From positions 1-59,074 of the forward strand of contig NZ_JACCHQ010000039.1 of the NCBI RefSeq assembly GCF_016031655.1: a stretch of 59,074 nucleotides of DNA. Reading direction: 5' to 3'. Shown one piece after another: positions 7,885 through 16,498 of the stretch (position 1 is the stretch's first letter; each line of letters opens with the position of its first letter). A program made the position numbers and the translations under genes. The notes beneath the pieces were generated by a model that saw nothing but the letters and a program-made list of their open reading frames with translations, did not search any database and was not told the DNA's origin. The stretch comes from Bradyrhizobium glycinis (GTDB lineage: Bacteria; Pseudomonadota; Alphaproteobacteria; Rhizobiales; Xanthobacteraceae).

Positions 7885-9213
7885 TCAGCGCCCCGCGTCC
7901 ATGTCGCCCGCCTCGCGCTGGCCGCTGAGCCAGAGCGCGAGCAGGGTCCAGAACGCGCCGGACAACAGATACGCACCCGAGGCGATGACGCCGAGATTGG
8001 TGGCGAGCAGCAGCGCGACCAGCGGGGCGAAGCCGGCGCCGAACAGCCAGGCCATGTCGGAGGTCAGCGCGGAGGCTGTGTAGCGATAGGCCTGCCGGAA
8101 GTTCGAGGCGATCGCACCGGAGGATTGGCCGAAGGACAGGCCGAGCAGGATGAAGCCGATCACCATGTAGATGGTCTCGCCGAACGCGCCAGCGTCGAGC
8201 AGCTGCGGCGCGAAGCCGCTGTAGATCGCGATCGCGATGGCCGATCCCATCAGCAGCGACTTGCGGCCGACGCGGTCGGCGATGATGCCGGAGGCCACGA
8301 TCGCGGCGACGCCGAACACGGCGGCGACGATCTCGATGATCAAAAAGCGCACCGGGCTCTCGCGGGTGAACAGGAACACCCAGGACAGCGGAAACACCGT
8401 GACCATGTGGAACAGCGCAAAGCTCGCCAGCGGCGCGAAGGCGCCAAGCATGATGGTCTGGCCCTCGCGCGCGACCGTCTCGGAGATCCGCGCCGGCTGG
8501 AGTTCGCGGGTCTCGAACAGCGTGGCGTATTCTTCCGTCGTCACCATGCGCAGGCGCGCGAACAGCGCCACGACGTTGATGGCAAACGCAACGAAGAACG
8601 GATAGCGCCAGCCCCAGTCGAAGAAATCATCGGCCGAAAGGAGGCCGGCGAAATAGGCGAACAGCGCGCTCGCCACGATCAGGCCGAGCGGGGCCCCTAA
8701 CTGCGGCACCATCGCGTACCAGCCGCGCTGGGAGGCCGGCGCATTCAGCGCCAGCAGCGAAGCCATGCCGTCCCAGGCGCCGCCCCAGGCCAGACCCTGC
8801 GCGATGCGCGCCAGCGCCAGCAGCCAGATCGCGGCGACGCCGATCTCCTGATAGCCGGGCAGGAACGCGAGCGCGACGGTGGCGGTGCCGAGCAGGAACA
8901 GCGCCGAGATCAGCTTGGCCGTCTTGCCGTATTCCCGGTCGATCGTCATGAAAATGACGGTGCCGATAGGACGGGCCATGAAGGCCAGCGCGAAGATCAT
9001 GAAGGAATAGAGGGTGCCGGTCAGCTCGCTCGCGAACGGGAACACCAGGCGCGGGAACACGATCACCGAGGCGATCGCGAAGACGAAGAAGTCGAAGAAT
9101 TCCGAGGTGCGGCCAATGATGACGCCAATGGCGATCTCGCCGGGACTGGCCTGGTCGTGGCCGTGCTCGCCCGTGTGGAGGTCTGCCATTGCGGGGGTCT
9201 GTGCCGTCGCCAT
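7885..9213 (-). CDS. MFS transporter (metabolite:H+ symporter type)
   Basis: 442 residues from ATG 9213; the frame extends further but MATAQTPAMADLHTGEHGHD is the natural start. About 12 membrane segments. The loop motif ARPIGTVIFMTIDREYGKTAK matches the ProP/ShiA/KgtP branch of the major facilitator superfamily, which carry organic acids or osmolytes with protons. A second family signature is GIIADRVGRKSLL between the two halves. It is divergent from cyoA with a 182-bp gap containing a clean palindrome. The substrate cannot be read from sequence. Confidence 0.87.
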   Translation of the reverse strand: MATAQTPAMADLHTGEHGHDQASPGEIAIGVIIGRTSEFFDFFVFAIASVIVFPRLVFPFASELTGTLYSFMIFALAFMARPIGTVIFMTIDREYGKTAKLISALFLLGTATVALAFLPGYQEIGVAAIWLLALARIAQGLAWGGAWDGMASLLALNAPASQRGWYAMVPQLGAPLGLIVASALFAYFAGLLSADDFFDWGWRYPFFVAFAINVVALFARLRMVTTEEYATLFETRELQPARISETVAREGQTIMLGAFAPLASFALFHMVTVFPLSWVFLFTRESPVRFLIIEIVAAVFGVAAIVASGIIADRVGRKSLLMGSAIAIAIYSGFAPQLLDAGAFGETIYMVIGFILLGLSFGQSSGAIASNFRQAYRYTASALTSDMAWLFGAGFAPLVALLLATNLGVIASGAYLLSGAFWTLLALWLSGQREAGDMDAGR

Positions 9214-9307
9214 TCGTGCGCCCTTAACGTCCTGAAAACCAAAGCCGACCGCCCGGCGGGACGCCAGGTAATCTGCCCCTGTCTGGCCCAAGCTCCCGCA
9301 CTGCAAC

Positions 9308-9326
9308 ATTGGACAAATTGTCCAAT
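9308..9326. promoter_or_regulatory. perfect palindrome, candidate operator upstream of cyoA
   Basis: ATTGGACA, 3-base centre AAT, TGTCCAAT: 8-bp perfect arms. It lies 70 bases upstream of the cyoA GTG start and 95 bases from the divergent MFS start, a normal operator position for either gene. It does not match the FixK box or an obvious Irr box. The regulator is unknown. Confidence 0.5.
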
Positions 9327-9395
9327 GTCCGGATTGTTGCGCCGCAGCTACCCGTTGGCCCCGCAAAGGAAACTCATTCTCATAAGGCTCGGCCC

Positions 9396-10556
9396 GTGTC
9401 TCGTCTCAAGATCCTGGCGCTACTACCTCTGGCTGCTGCACTCAGCGGCTGCGACTATGTCGTGCTGGCGCCAGCCGGCGATATCGCAGCCCAACAGCGC
9501 GACCTCGTCATCATCTCGACCGTCCTGATGCTCCTGATCGTCGTGCCCGTGATGGCACTGACGGTGCTGTTCGCCTGGCGCTACCGCCAGTCCAACACCG
9601 AGGCCCGCTACGAGCCGGAATGGGATCACTCGACCAAGCTCGAGCTGGTGATCTGGTCGGCGCCGCTCTTGATCATCGTTTGCCTGGGCGCGCTGACCTG
9701 GATGGGCACGCATCTGCTCGACCCCTATCGCACCCTCGGCCGCATTCATGCCGAGCGCGCCGTGGACCGGTCCAAGACCCCGCTCGAGGTCGACGTCGTC
9801 GCTCTCGACTGGAAATGGCTCTTCATCTACCCGGACTACGGCGTCGCCACCGTCAATGAGCTCGCCGCTCCGGTCGATCGCCCGATCACCTTCCGCATCA
9901 CCGCGTCCTCGGTGATGAACTCGTTCTACATCCCCGCGCTCGCCGGCCAGATCTACGCGATGCCGGGCATGGAGACCAAGCTCCACGCCGTGGTCAACCA
10001 CGCCGGCACCTACAAGGGTTTTTCGGCGAACTATAGCGGCGCCGGCTTCTCGGGCATGCACTTCAACTTCAGGGGACTCGACGACAAGGGCTTTGACGCC
10101 TGGATCGCCAGCGCCAAGTCGGCCGGCGGCTCGCTCGGCCGCGCCGAATATCTCCAGCTGGAGAAGCCCAGCCAGAACGAGCCGGTGCGGCGCTGGGGCA
10201 CCGTCGATGCCGATCTCTACCGCCTGATCCTCAACATGTGCGTCGAGACCGGCAAGATGTGCCAGAGCGAGATGATGGCGATCGACGCCAAGGGTGGCAA
10301 CGGCCACCAGGGCCTGAATAACACCCTGCCGCTCACCTACGACAAATATGCCCGCCGCGGCACGGTGCTCGGACCCGAGCCGACCTTCGTCGCCGGCACC
10401 TGCACGCCGGATGCGCCGCAGGGGCAGACCACCGCCTCGATCAAGGCTCCGACCGACTTCGCGCCGCTCCTAGGTGCCGGCCTGAAGCGGCCGTCGTTCA
10501 CGCCGCTGAAGTCCTCGTCCTTCTTCCTCGGACAGCGTCCGAAGTCAGACTCCTAA
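9396..10556 (+). CDS. cyoA: cytochrome bo3-type ubiquinol oxidase subunit II
   Basis: 386 residues from GTG 9396, chosen because VSRLKILALLPLAAALSGC forms a lipoprotein signal with Cys19 as lipidation site. Two membrane segments (about residues 35–58 and 82–102) precede a periplasmic cupredoxin domain containing DWKWLFIYPDYG, SSVMNSFYIPALAGQIYAMPGM and NYSGAGFSGMHF. The CuA-binding Cys/His set is missing, as expected for a quinol oxidase. First gene of the cyo run. The C-terminal tail after about residue 300 is longer than in E. coli CyoA and Pro/Thr rich. Confidence 0.93.
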   Translation: MSRLKILALLPLAAALSGCDYVVLAPAGDIAAQQRDLVIISTVLMLLIVVPVMALTVLFAWRYRQSNTEARYEPEWDHSTKLELVIWSAPLLIIVCLGALTWMGTHLLDPYRTLGRIHAERAVDRSKTPLEVDVVALDWKWLFIYPDYGVATVNELAAPVDRPITFRITASSVMNSFYIPALAGQIYAMPGMETKLHAVVNHAGTYKGFSANYSGAGFSGMHFNFRGLDDKGFDAWIASAKSAGGSLGRAEYLQLEKPSQNEPVRRWGTVDADLYRLILNMCVETGKMCQSEMMAIDAKGGNGHQGLNNTLPLTYDKYARRGTVLGPEPTFVAGTCTPDAPQGQTTASIKAPTDFAPLLGAGLKRPSFTPLKSSSFFLGQRPKSDS

Positions 10557-10562
10557 TAGAGA

Positions 10563-12566
10563 ATGCGCATGTCTCCTGATCTTCTCAAGCTCATCTTCGG
10601 CCGGCTCGGCCTCGAATCGCTGCCGCTGCACGAGCCGATCGTCGTCGGCACCTTCGTGGTGGTCGCGCTCGGCGGCGCCGCGCTGCTCGGCGGCCTCACC
10701 TATTTCCGCCTCTGGGGCTATCTCTGGCGCGAATGGTTCACCACGGTGGACCACAAGCGCATCGGCATCATGTACATGATCCTCGGCATCGTGATGCTGC
10801 TGCGCGGCTTTGCCGACGCGCTGATGATGCGCGGCCAGCAGATGCTCGCGTTCAATGGCTCCGAAGGCTATCTCAACGCCCATCACTACGACCAGGTCTT
10901 CACCGCCCACGGCGTGATCATGATATTCTTCGTGGCGATGCCGCTGGTCACGGGCCTGATGAACTATGTCGTGCCGCTGCAGATCGGCGCGCGCGACGTC
11001 TCGTTCCCGTTCCTGAACAATTTCAGCTTCTGGATGACGGTCGGCGGCGCGGTGCTGGTGATGGCCTCGCTGTTCATCGGCGAATTCGCCCGCACCGGCT
11101 GGCTGGCTTATCCGCCGCTGTCGAACATCGGCTACAGTCCCGACGTCGGTGTCGACTATTACATCTGGGCGCTGCAGGTCGCCGGCGTCGGCACGACATT
11201 GTCAGGCATCAACCTGATCTGCACCATCGTCAAGCTGCGCTGCCCCGGCATGACCATGATGAAGATGCCGGTGTTCACCTGGACCTCGCTCTGCACCAAC
11301 GTGCTGATCGTCGCCTCCTTCCCGGTCCTGACCGTGGTGCTCGCGCTGCTCTCGCTCGACCGCTACGTCGGCACCAATTTCTTCACCAACGATTTCGGCG
11401 GCAGTCCGATGATGTACGTGAACCTGATCTGGATCTGGGGCCACCCCGAGGTCTACATCCTGGTTCTCCCGGCGTTCGGCATCTTCTCCGAGGTCACCTC
11501 GACCTTCTCGGGCAAGCGGCTGTTCGGCTACACCTCGATGGTCTACGCCACCGTGGTCATCACCATCCTGTCCTACCTGGTGTGGCTGCACCACTTCTTC
11601 ACGATGGGCTCGGGCGCCAGCGTCAACTCGTTCTTCGGCATCACCACCATGATCATCTCGATCCCGACGGGTGCGAAGATGTTCAACTGGCTGTTCACGA
11701 TGTATCGCGGCCGCATCCGCTACGAGTTGCCGATGATGTGGACCATCGCCTTCATGCTGACCTTCGTGATCGGTGGCATGACCGGCGTACTGCTCGCGGT
11801 ACCGCCGGCCGACTTCGTGCTGCACAACAGCCTGTTCCTGATCGCGCACTTCCACAACGTGATCATCGGCGGCGTGGTGTTCGGCGCGTTCGCCGGCATC
11901 AACTACTGGTTCCCAAAGGCGTTCGGCTTCAAGCTCGATCCGTTCTGGGGCAAGATGTCGTTCTGGTTCTGGGTCACCGGCTTCTACCTGGCCTTCATGC
12001 CGCTCTACGTGCTCGGCCTGATGGGCGTGACCCGCCGCCTGCGCGTGTTCGACGATCCGTCCTTGCAGATCTGGTTCGTCATCGCTGCGATCGGTGCCGT
12101 GTTCGTCTTCATCGGCATCCTCGCGATGCTGATGCAGTTCGCGGTCAGCCTGCTCAAGCGCGAGCAGCTCAAGGACGTCACCGGCGATCCCTGGGACGCG
12201 CGCACGCTGGAATGGGCGACCTCCTCGCCGCCGCCGGACTACAACTTCGCCTTCACGCCGGTCGTTCACGACAACGACGCGTGGTGGGACATGAAGCGGC
12301 GCGGCTACCAGCGTCCGCTCGCCGGGTTCAAGCCGATCCACATGCCGAGCAGCACCGGCACCGGCATCATCCTCGCCGGCTTCGCCACCGCGATGGGCTT
12401 TGCTCTCGTCTGGTACATGTGGTGGCTCGCCGCCCTGAGCTTCATTGCGATGCTCGCCGTCGGGATCGGCCACACCTTCAACTATCACCGCGACTTCGAC
12501 ATTCCGGCTGAAGACGTCATCCGGACCGAAGACGCGCGCACCAAACTGCTCGCCGGAGCCAAGTAA
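10563..12566 (+). CDS. cyoB: cytochrome bo3-type ubiquinol oxidase subunit I
   Basis: 667 residues, the catalytic heme–copper subunit with about 15 membrane segments. Visible ligands: the low-spin heme histidine in FTAHGVIMIFF, the CuB site with the cross-linked His–Tyr pair in WGHPEVYILVLPAFG, the HHFF histidine pair, and the distal histidines in IAHFHNVIIGG. It reduces oxygen with electrons from quinol and pumps protons. ATG 10563 lies 7 bases after the cyoA stop; ATG 10569 is also possible. It abuts cyoC directly. Confidence 0.96.
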   Translation: MRMSPDLLKLIFGRLGLESLPLHEPIVVGTFVVVALGGAALLGGLTYFRLWGYLWREWFTTVDHKRIGIMYMILGIVMLLRGFADALMMRGQQMLAFNGSEGYLNAHHYDQVFTAHGVIMIFFVAMPLVTGLMNYVVPLQIGARDVSFPFLNNFSFWMTVGGAVLVMASLFIGEFARTGWLAYPPLSNIGYSPDVGVDYYIWALQVAGVGTTLSGINLICTIVKLRCPGMTMMKMPVFTWTSLCTNVLIVASFPVLTVVLALLSLDRYVGTNFFTNDFGGSPMMYVNLIWIWGHPEVYILVLPAFGIFSEVTSTFSGKRLFGYTSMVYATVVITILSYLVWLHHFFTMGSGASVNSFFGITTMIISIPTGAKMFNWLFTMYRGRIRYELPMMWTIAFMLTFVIGGMTGVLLAVPPADFVLHNSLFLIAHFHNVIIGGVVFGAFAGINYWFPKAFGFKLDPFWGKMSFWFWVTGFYLAFMPLYVLGLMGVTRRLRVFDDPSLQIWFVIAAIGAVFVFIGILAMLMQFAVSLLKREQLKDVTGDPWDARTLEWATSSPPPDYNFAFTPVVHDNDAWWDMKRRGYQRPLAGFKPIHMPSSTGTGIILAGFATAMGFALVWYMWWLAALSFIAMLAVGIGHTFNYHRDFDIPAEDVIRTEDARTKLLAGAK

Positions 12567-13196
12567 ATGACCGTTGCCGTTCATCCCTCGCAGACCGGCG
12601 AGCCGGTCTTCTATCTCGCCGACGAGCATCCGCATCCGGAAGGCTACAGCACCTCGCTCGGCTTCTGGATCTACCTGATGAGCGACTGTCTCATCTTCGC
12701 GATCCTGTTCGCCACCTACGGCGTGCTCGGCGGCAACTATGCCGCCGGCCCCGCGCCGAAGGACCTGTTCGACTTGAGCCTGGTGGCGGTGAACACCTCC
12801 ATGCTGCTGCTGTCGTCGATCACCTACGGCTTCGCCATGCTGACGATGCAGCAGAACAAGGTCGCGCAGACGCAAGTTTGGCTGGCAATCACCGGCCTGT
12901 TCGGCCTGGCCTTCATCGGCATCGAGCTCTTCGAGTTCGCCCATATGATCCACGAGGGTGCGACGCCGCAGCGCAGCGCCTTCCTCTCCGCCTTCTTCAC
13001 CCTGGTCGGCACCCACGGCCTGCACGTCACCTGCGGCCTGATCTGGCTGGTGACGCTGATGGTGCAGGTCGGAAAGTTCGGCCTGATCGAGGCCAACCGC
13101 CGCCGCCTGATGTGCCTGTCGATGTTCTGGCACTTCCTCGACGTGGTCTGGATCGGCGTCTTCACCTTCGTCTATCTCCTGGGAGTTCTGCGATGA
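12567..13196 (+). CDS. cyoC: cytochrome bo3-type ubiquinol oxidase subunit III
   Basis: 209 residues with five predicted membrane segments and the family blocks LGFWIYLMSDCLIFAILFATY, ELFEFAHMIHEG, THGLHVTCGLIWL and FWHFLDVVWIGVFTFVYLLG. The ATG directly follows the cyoB stop and the last bases overlap the cyoD start (ATGA), so translation is probably coupled. The subunit stabilises the oxidase complex. Confidence 0.95.
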   Translation: MTVAVHPSQTGEPVFYLADEHPHPEGYSTSLGFWIYLMSDCLIFAILFATYGVLGGNYAAGPAPKDLFDLSLVAVNTSMLLLSSITYGFAMLTMQQNKVAQTQVWLAITGLFGLAFIGIELFEFAHMIHEGATPQRSAFLSAFFTLVGTHGLHVTCGLIWLVTLMVQVGKFGLIEANRRRLMCLSMFWHFLDVVWIGVFTFVYLLGVLR

Positions 13197-13573
13197 GCAC
13201 CGATACCCACGCAGCCGGCGCGCACGACCATCACCACGAGGGCGGCCACGCCCACAGTACGTTCTCGGGCTACATGCTCGGCTTCGTGCTCTCGGTCGTG
13301 CTCACCGCGATCCCGTTCTGGCTGGTGATGAGCGGCGCGCTGCCAAGCAAGCAGATCACCGCGCTGGTGATCATGGCCTTTGCAATCGTGCAGATCGTCG
13401 TGCACATGGTCTACTTCCTGCACATGAACACGACGTCCGAGAACGGCTGGACCATGATGGCGCTGATCTTCACCATCGTGATGGTGGTGATCGCATTGTC
13501 GGGGTCACTGTGGGTGATGAGCCACCTCAACAGCAACATGATGCCGATGCACCAGATGAGCGGAATGAAGTGA
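13193..13573 (+). CDS. cyoD: cytochrome bo3-type ubiquinol oxidase subunit IV
   Basis: 126 residues. A His-rich N-terminus (HDHHHEGGHAH) is followed by three membrane segments including FAIVQIVVHMVYFLHMN, the CyoD signature. A Met/His-rich C-terminus (NSNMMPMHQMSGMK) may bind copper, an inference from composition. The start overlaps cyoC by four bases and the stop overlaps the GTG start of the SURF1 gene. Confidence 0.93.
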   Translation: MSTDTHAAGAHDHHHEGGHAHSTFSGYMLGFVLSVVLTAIPFWLVMSGALPSKQITALVIMAFAIVQIVVHMVYFLHMNTTSENGWTMMALIFTIVMVVIALSGSLWVMSHLNSNMMPMHQMSGMK

Positions 13574-14418
13574 GCGAGACCGGGACCCTGACGGGCAAGG
13601 ATGGAGCGCGCAGCAAGGCTGTGCGGCCGCCGTCCTTGTGGCTCACGGTCCTCTCACTCATTGCTTTCGTGCTTCTGATCGCGCTCGGCGTCTGGCAGAT
13701 CGAGCGCCGCGCCTGGAAGCTGGCGCTGATCGACCGGGTCGAGCAGCGCGTCCACGCGCCGGCGCAGCCGATCCCCTCGCCCGCATCATGGCCCGCCGTC
13801 AGCGCCGCGAATGACGAATACAGGCACGTCAGCCTCAGCGGGCGCTTCCTGCATGAGAGCGAGACGCTGGTTCAGGCCGTCACCGAGGAAGGCCCCGGCT
13901 ATTGGGTGCTGACGCCGCTTCAGCGCGACGACGGCACGGTGGTGCTGATCAACCGCGGCTTCGTGCCGTCCGAGCGGCGCGACGCATCGACGCGCCGGGA
14001 CGGCAATCCGCAAGGCCGGGTGGAGATCACCGGTCTGCTCCGCGTCACGGAGCCGAGGGGCGGCTTCTTGCGGACCAACGTGCCCGAGCACAACCGCTGG
14101 TACTCGCGGGACGTCGCCGCGATTGCGACGGCACGCGGCCTTCGCGAGGTCGCACCCTTCTTCGTGGACGCCGACGCTGGATCACAAATTGCAGGCGGCC
14201 CAATCGGCGGATTGACCGTGATCCGCTTTCCCAATAACCACCTGATCTACGCGCTGACGTGGTTTGCCCTGGCTTTCATGCTGGCCGGCAGACTTTTCGT
14301 CATATTCGGCGGCGGGCTGTTCCGCCGCAAGCGCTTCGTCCACGACAAGGCCGGCGGCTCGGATGCCGTCGCCCGCAGGACGGGATCAGATGCTGGAACG
14401 ATCGTCGAGCCGACCTGA
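13570..14418 (+). CDS. SURF1 family oxidase assembly protein
   Basis: 282 residues from GTG 13570, which overlaps the cyoD stop as GTGA; a further in-frame extension into cyoD is a shadow. Topology is typical: an N-terminal membrane segment (LTVLSLIAFVLLIALGVWQIERR) and a C-terminal one (LTWFALAFMLAGRLFVIF), with a periplasmic part that includes GPGYWVLTPL, VLINRGFVP and FPNNHLIYALTWFALA. SURF1 helps insert heme into the catalytic subunit of heme–copper oxidases. Its position directly after cyoD suggests service to this quinol oxidase. Confidence 0.93.
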   Translation: MSETGTLTGKDGARSKAVRPPSLWLTVLSLIAFVLLIALGVWQIERRAWKLALIDRVEQRVHAPAQPIPSPASWPAVSAANDEYRHVSLSGRFLHESETLVQAVTEEGPGYWVLTPLQRDDGTVVLINRGFVPSERRDASTRRDGNPQGRVEITGLLRVTEPRGGFLRTNVPEHNRWYSRDVAAIATARGLREVAPFFVDADAGSQIAGGPIGGLTVIRFPNNHLIYALTWFALAFMLAGRLFVIFGGGLFRRKRFVHDKAGGSDAVARRTGSDAGTIVEPT

Positions 14419-15793
14419 CGACGGGAAAACGCTTTCCCAGACGCTTGCCCATGGCGGCGGGCCCGTCACGCTGCAATCGCAGGCCGACGCCCGCAGCGAG
14501 CTGATCGGCACTATGCCGACCGAGGACGAGACCAACCGCAAGAACATGGCGCTGCTGATCCAGCTGCGCTGGACCGCGGTGGTCGGCCAGATCGTGACCA
14601 TCGGTGCCGTGCATTTCGGCCTCGGCATCCCCCTGCCGCTCGAGCGGATGGGCGCGGTGATCGGCGCGCTGGTGCTGCTCAACGTCTCCAGCCTGGTCTG
14701 GGTGCGCCATCGCGCCGCGATCACCAACAACGAGCTCTTGGTCGCCTTGATGCTGGACGTCGCTGCGCTGACCGCGCAGCTTTATCTCTCCGGCGGCGCC
14801 ACCAATCCCTTCACCTCGCTGTTCCTGCTCCAGGTGACGCTCGGCGCCGTGCTGCTCGATGCCCGCTCGACCTGGTCGCTGGTGGCGCTGACCTGCGCGA
14901 GTTTCGTCTGGCTGACATTGGCCTACCGGCCGCTCGATCTGCCGCCCAATCCGTTGAGCGAGACCTATACGCTCACCGTAACAGGCATGCTCCTGGGCTT
15001 CGTGCTCAACGCCGTGCTGCTCGTCGTGTTCGTCACCCGCATCAACAGGAATTTGCGCGAGCGCGACGCTCATCTGGCGGCGTTGCGCCAGCATGCCGCC
15101 GAGCAGGATCATATCGTGCGCATGGGCCTGCTCGCCTCGGGCGCGGCGCATGAGCTCGGCACGCCGCTCGCCTCGCTCTCGGTGATCCTCAGCGATTGGC
15201 GCCGCATGCCGGACCTCGCCGCCGATCAGGAGCTCGCCGAGGATCTGGCTGAAATGGAAACGTCGTTGCAGCGCTGCAAGTCGATCGTCACCGGCATCCT
15301 GGTGTCGGCGGGCGAAGCCCGCGGTGAGGGCTCCTCGCCGACGACGGTGACGGCCTTCGTCACCGCGCTCGTCGACGAATGGCGCAATGCGCGCTCGGCC
15401 CGCACGCTCTACTTCGTCAACACCTTCGGCGAGGACGTCGCGATCGTCTCCGACGTGGCGCTGAAGCAGGTGATCTTCAACGTGCTCGACAACGCCTATG
15501 AGGTCTCGCGCGAGTGGGTCGAGCTCGTCGCCGAGCGCGAGGGCGACAATCTCGTGCTGTCGATCTCCGACCGCGGTCCCGGCTTTGCGCCGGAGATGCT
15601 GGCGCAGCTGGGCAAGCCCTACCAGTCGAGCAAGGGCCGCGCCGGCGGCGGGCTCGGCCTGTTCCTGGTGGTGAACGTCGTGCGCAAATTGGGGGGCACC
15701 GTGACCGCCGAGAACCACAGGAAGCGGGGTGCCACGGTGCGCCTCACGCTGCCGCTCGCAACATTGGCGATCGGAGGGAATTTTGACGCCTGA
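14390..15793 (+). CDS. regS: redox-sensing histidine kinase RegS (RegB/PrrB/ActS family)
   Basis: 467 residues from ATG 14390, with AGGACGGG just upstream; it overlaps the SURF1 gene by 29 bases. Six membrane segments lie between about residues 55 and 216. The family quinone-site motif GGATNPF is at 135–141. The phosphorylated His254 sits in HELGTPLASL, characteristic of RegB. Cys296 in LQRCKSIV lies about 42 residues further on, matching the redox-active cysteine position of RegB (His225 and Cys265 in Rhodobacter). N, G1 and G2 ATP-site boxes follow (NVLDNAYE, DRGPGFAP, GGGLGLFLV). It should switch off kinase activity when the respiratory chain is oxidised. Confidence 0.93.
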   Translation: MLERSSSRPDDGKTLSQTLAHGGGPVTLQSQADARSELIGTMPTEDETNRKNMALLIQLRWTAVVGQIVTIGAVHFGLGIPLPLERMGAVIGALVLLNVSSLVWVRHRAAITNNELLVALMLDVAALTAQLYLSGGATNPFTSLFLLQVTLGAVLLDARSTWSLVALTCASFVWLTLAYRPLDLPPNPLSETYTLTVTGMLLGFVLNAVLLVVFVTRINRNLRERDAHLAALRQHAAEQDHIVRMGLLASGAAHELGTPLASLSVILSDWRRMPDLAADQELAEDLAEMETSLQRCKSIVTGILVSAGEARGEGSSPTTVTAFVTALVDEWRNARSARTLYFVNTFGEDVAIVSDVALKQVIFNVLDNAYEVSREWVELVAEREGDNLVLSISDRGPGFAPEMLAQLGKPYQSSKGRAGGGLGLFLVVNVVRKLGGTVTAENHRKRGATVRLTLPLATLAIGGNFDA

Positions 15794-16316
15794 CCGTTCG
15801 CTCATCGTCGTCGAGGACGATGCGGGTTTCGCCCGCACGCTGAAGCGCTCGTTCGAGCGTCGTGGCTACGAGGTCGTGCTCGCCGCCTCGATCGAGGAGG
15901 TACGCCAGGTGCTGGAGGAGCGCTCCTTCGGTCATGCCGTCGTCGACCTCAAGCTCGGCGGCGCCTCGGGCCTTGCCTGTGTCGAGCTCCTGCACACGCA
16001 TGATCCGGACATGCTGATCGTGGTGCTGACCGGCTTTGCCAGCATCTCCACCGCCGTCGAGGCGATCAAGCTAGGGGCCTGCCACTATCTGGCAAAGCCG
16101 TCCAACACCGACGACATCGAGGCCGCCTTCCACAAGGCTGAAGGCAACGCCGAGGTCGCGCTCGATACGCGTCCGACCTCGATCAAGACGCTGGAATGGG
16201 AACGCATCCACCAGACCTTGATCGAGACCGAGTTCAACATCTCGGAAGCGGCCCGCCGGCTGGGCATGCACCGGCGGACGTTGGCGAGGAAGCTCGAGAA
16301 GCGCCCCGTGAAGTAG
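15783..16316 (+). CDS. regR: response regulator RegR (RegA/PrrA/ActR family)
   Basis: 177 residues from a TTG start at 15783, five bases after GGAGGG; it overlaps the end of regS. Receiver domain with acidic pocket EDD at 11–13, phosphorylation site Asp55 in VVDLKL, a threonine in LTGFAS and lysine in LAKPS. The C-terminus has the Fis-type helix-turn-helix NISEAARRLGMHRRTLARKL, nearly invariant in RegA homologues. It controls respiration, nitrogen fixation and carbon metabolism genes in related bacteria. Annotators using only ATG would miss or extend this start. Confidence 0.94.
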   Translation: MTPDRSLIVVEDDAGFARTLKRSFERRGYEVVLAASIEEVRQVLEERSFGHAVVDLKLGGASGLACVELLHTHDPDMLIVVLTGFASISTAVEAIKLGACHYLAKPSNTDDIEAAFHKAEGNAEVALDTRPTSIKTLEWERIHQTLIETEFNISEAARRLGMHRRTLARKLEKRPVK

Positions 16317-16350
16317 GAGCGCTATCGCATTTGAGAGCATTCCCCGCCGC

Positions 16351-16482
16351 CATCCTTCGAGACGCCCGCTTGAGGCGGGCTCCTCAGGATGAGGACGGAG
16401 TGCGTGGCTGCAGTTTCAACGGGCACTGATGCCGATGAGCCTCATCCTGAGGAGGCGCGTAAGCGCCGTCTCGAAGGACGAG
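16351..16482. repeat. E-type inverted repeat
   Basis: CATCCTTCGAGACGCC at the left and GGCGTCTCGAAGGA-like sequence (reading the right arm backwards) at the right, with an inner pair CTCCTCAGGATGAGG / CTCATCCTGAGGAG. Only one copy is in the window. It separates converging regR and GST genes and may serve as a bidirectional 3' structure. Confidence 0.7.
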
Positions 16483-16498
16483 GCGGGCGCACCGGCCG

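Noticed and set aside
11202..13133. 643-residue minus-strand frame opposite cyoB/cyoC
   Set aside because: His/Asp/Gln/Arg-rich shadow translation of the high-GC cyo genes.
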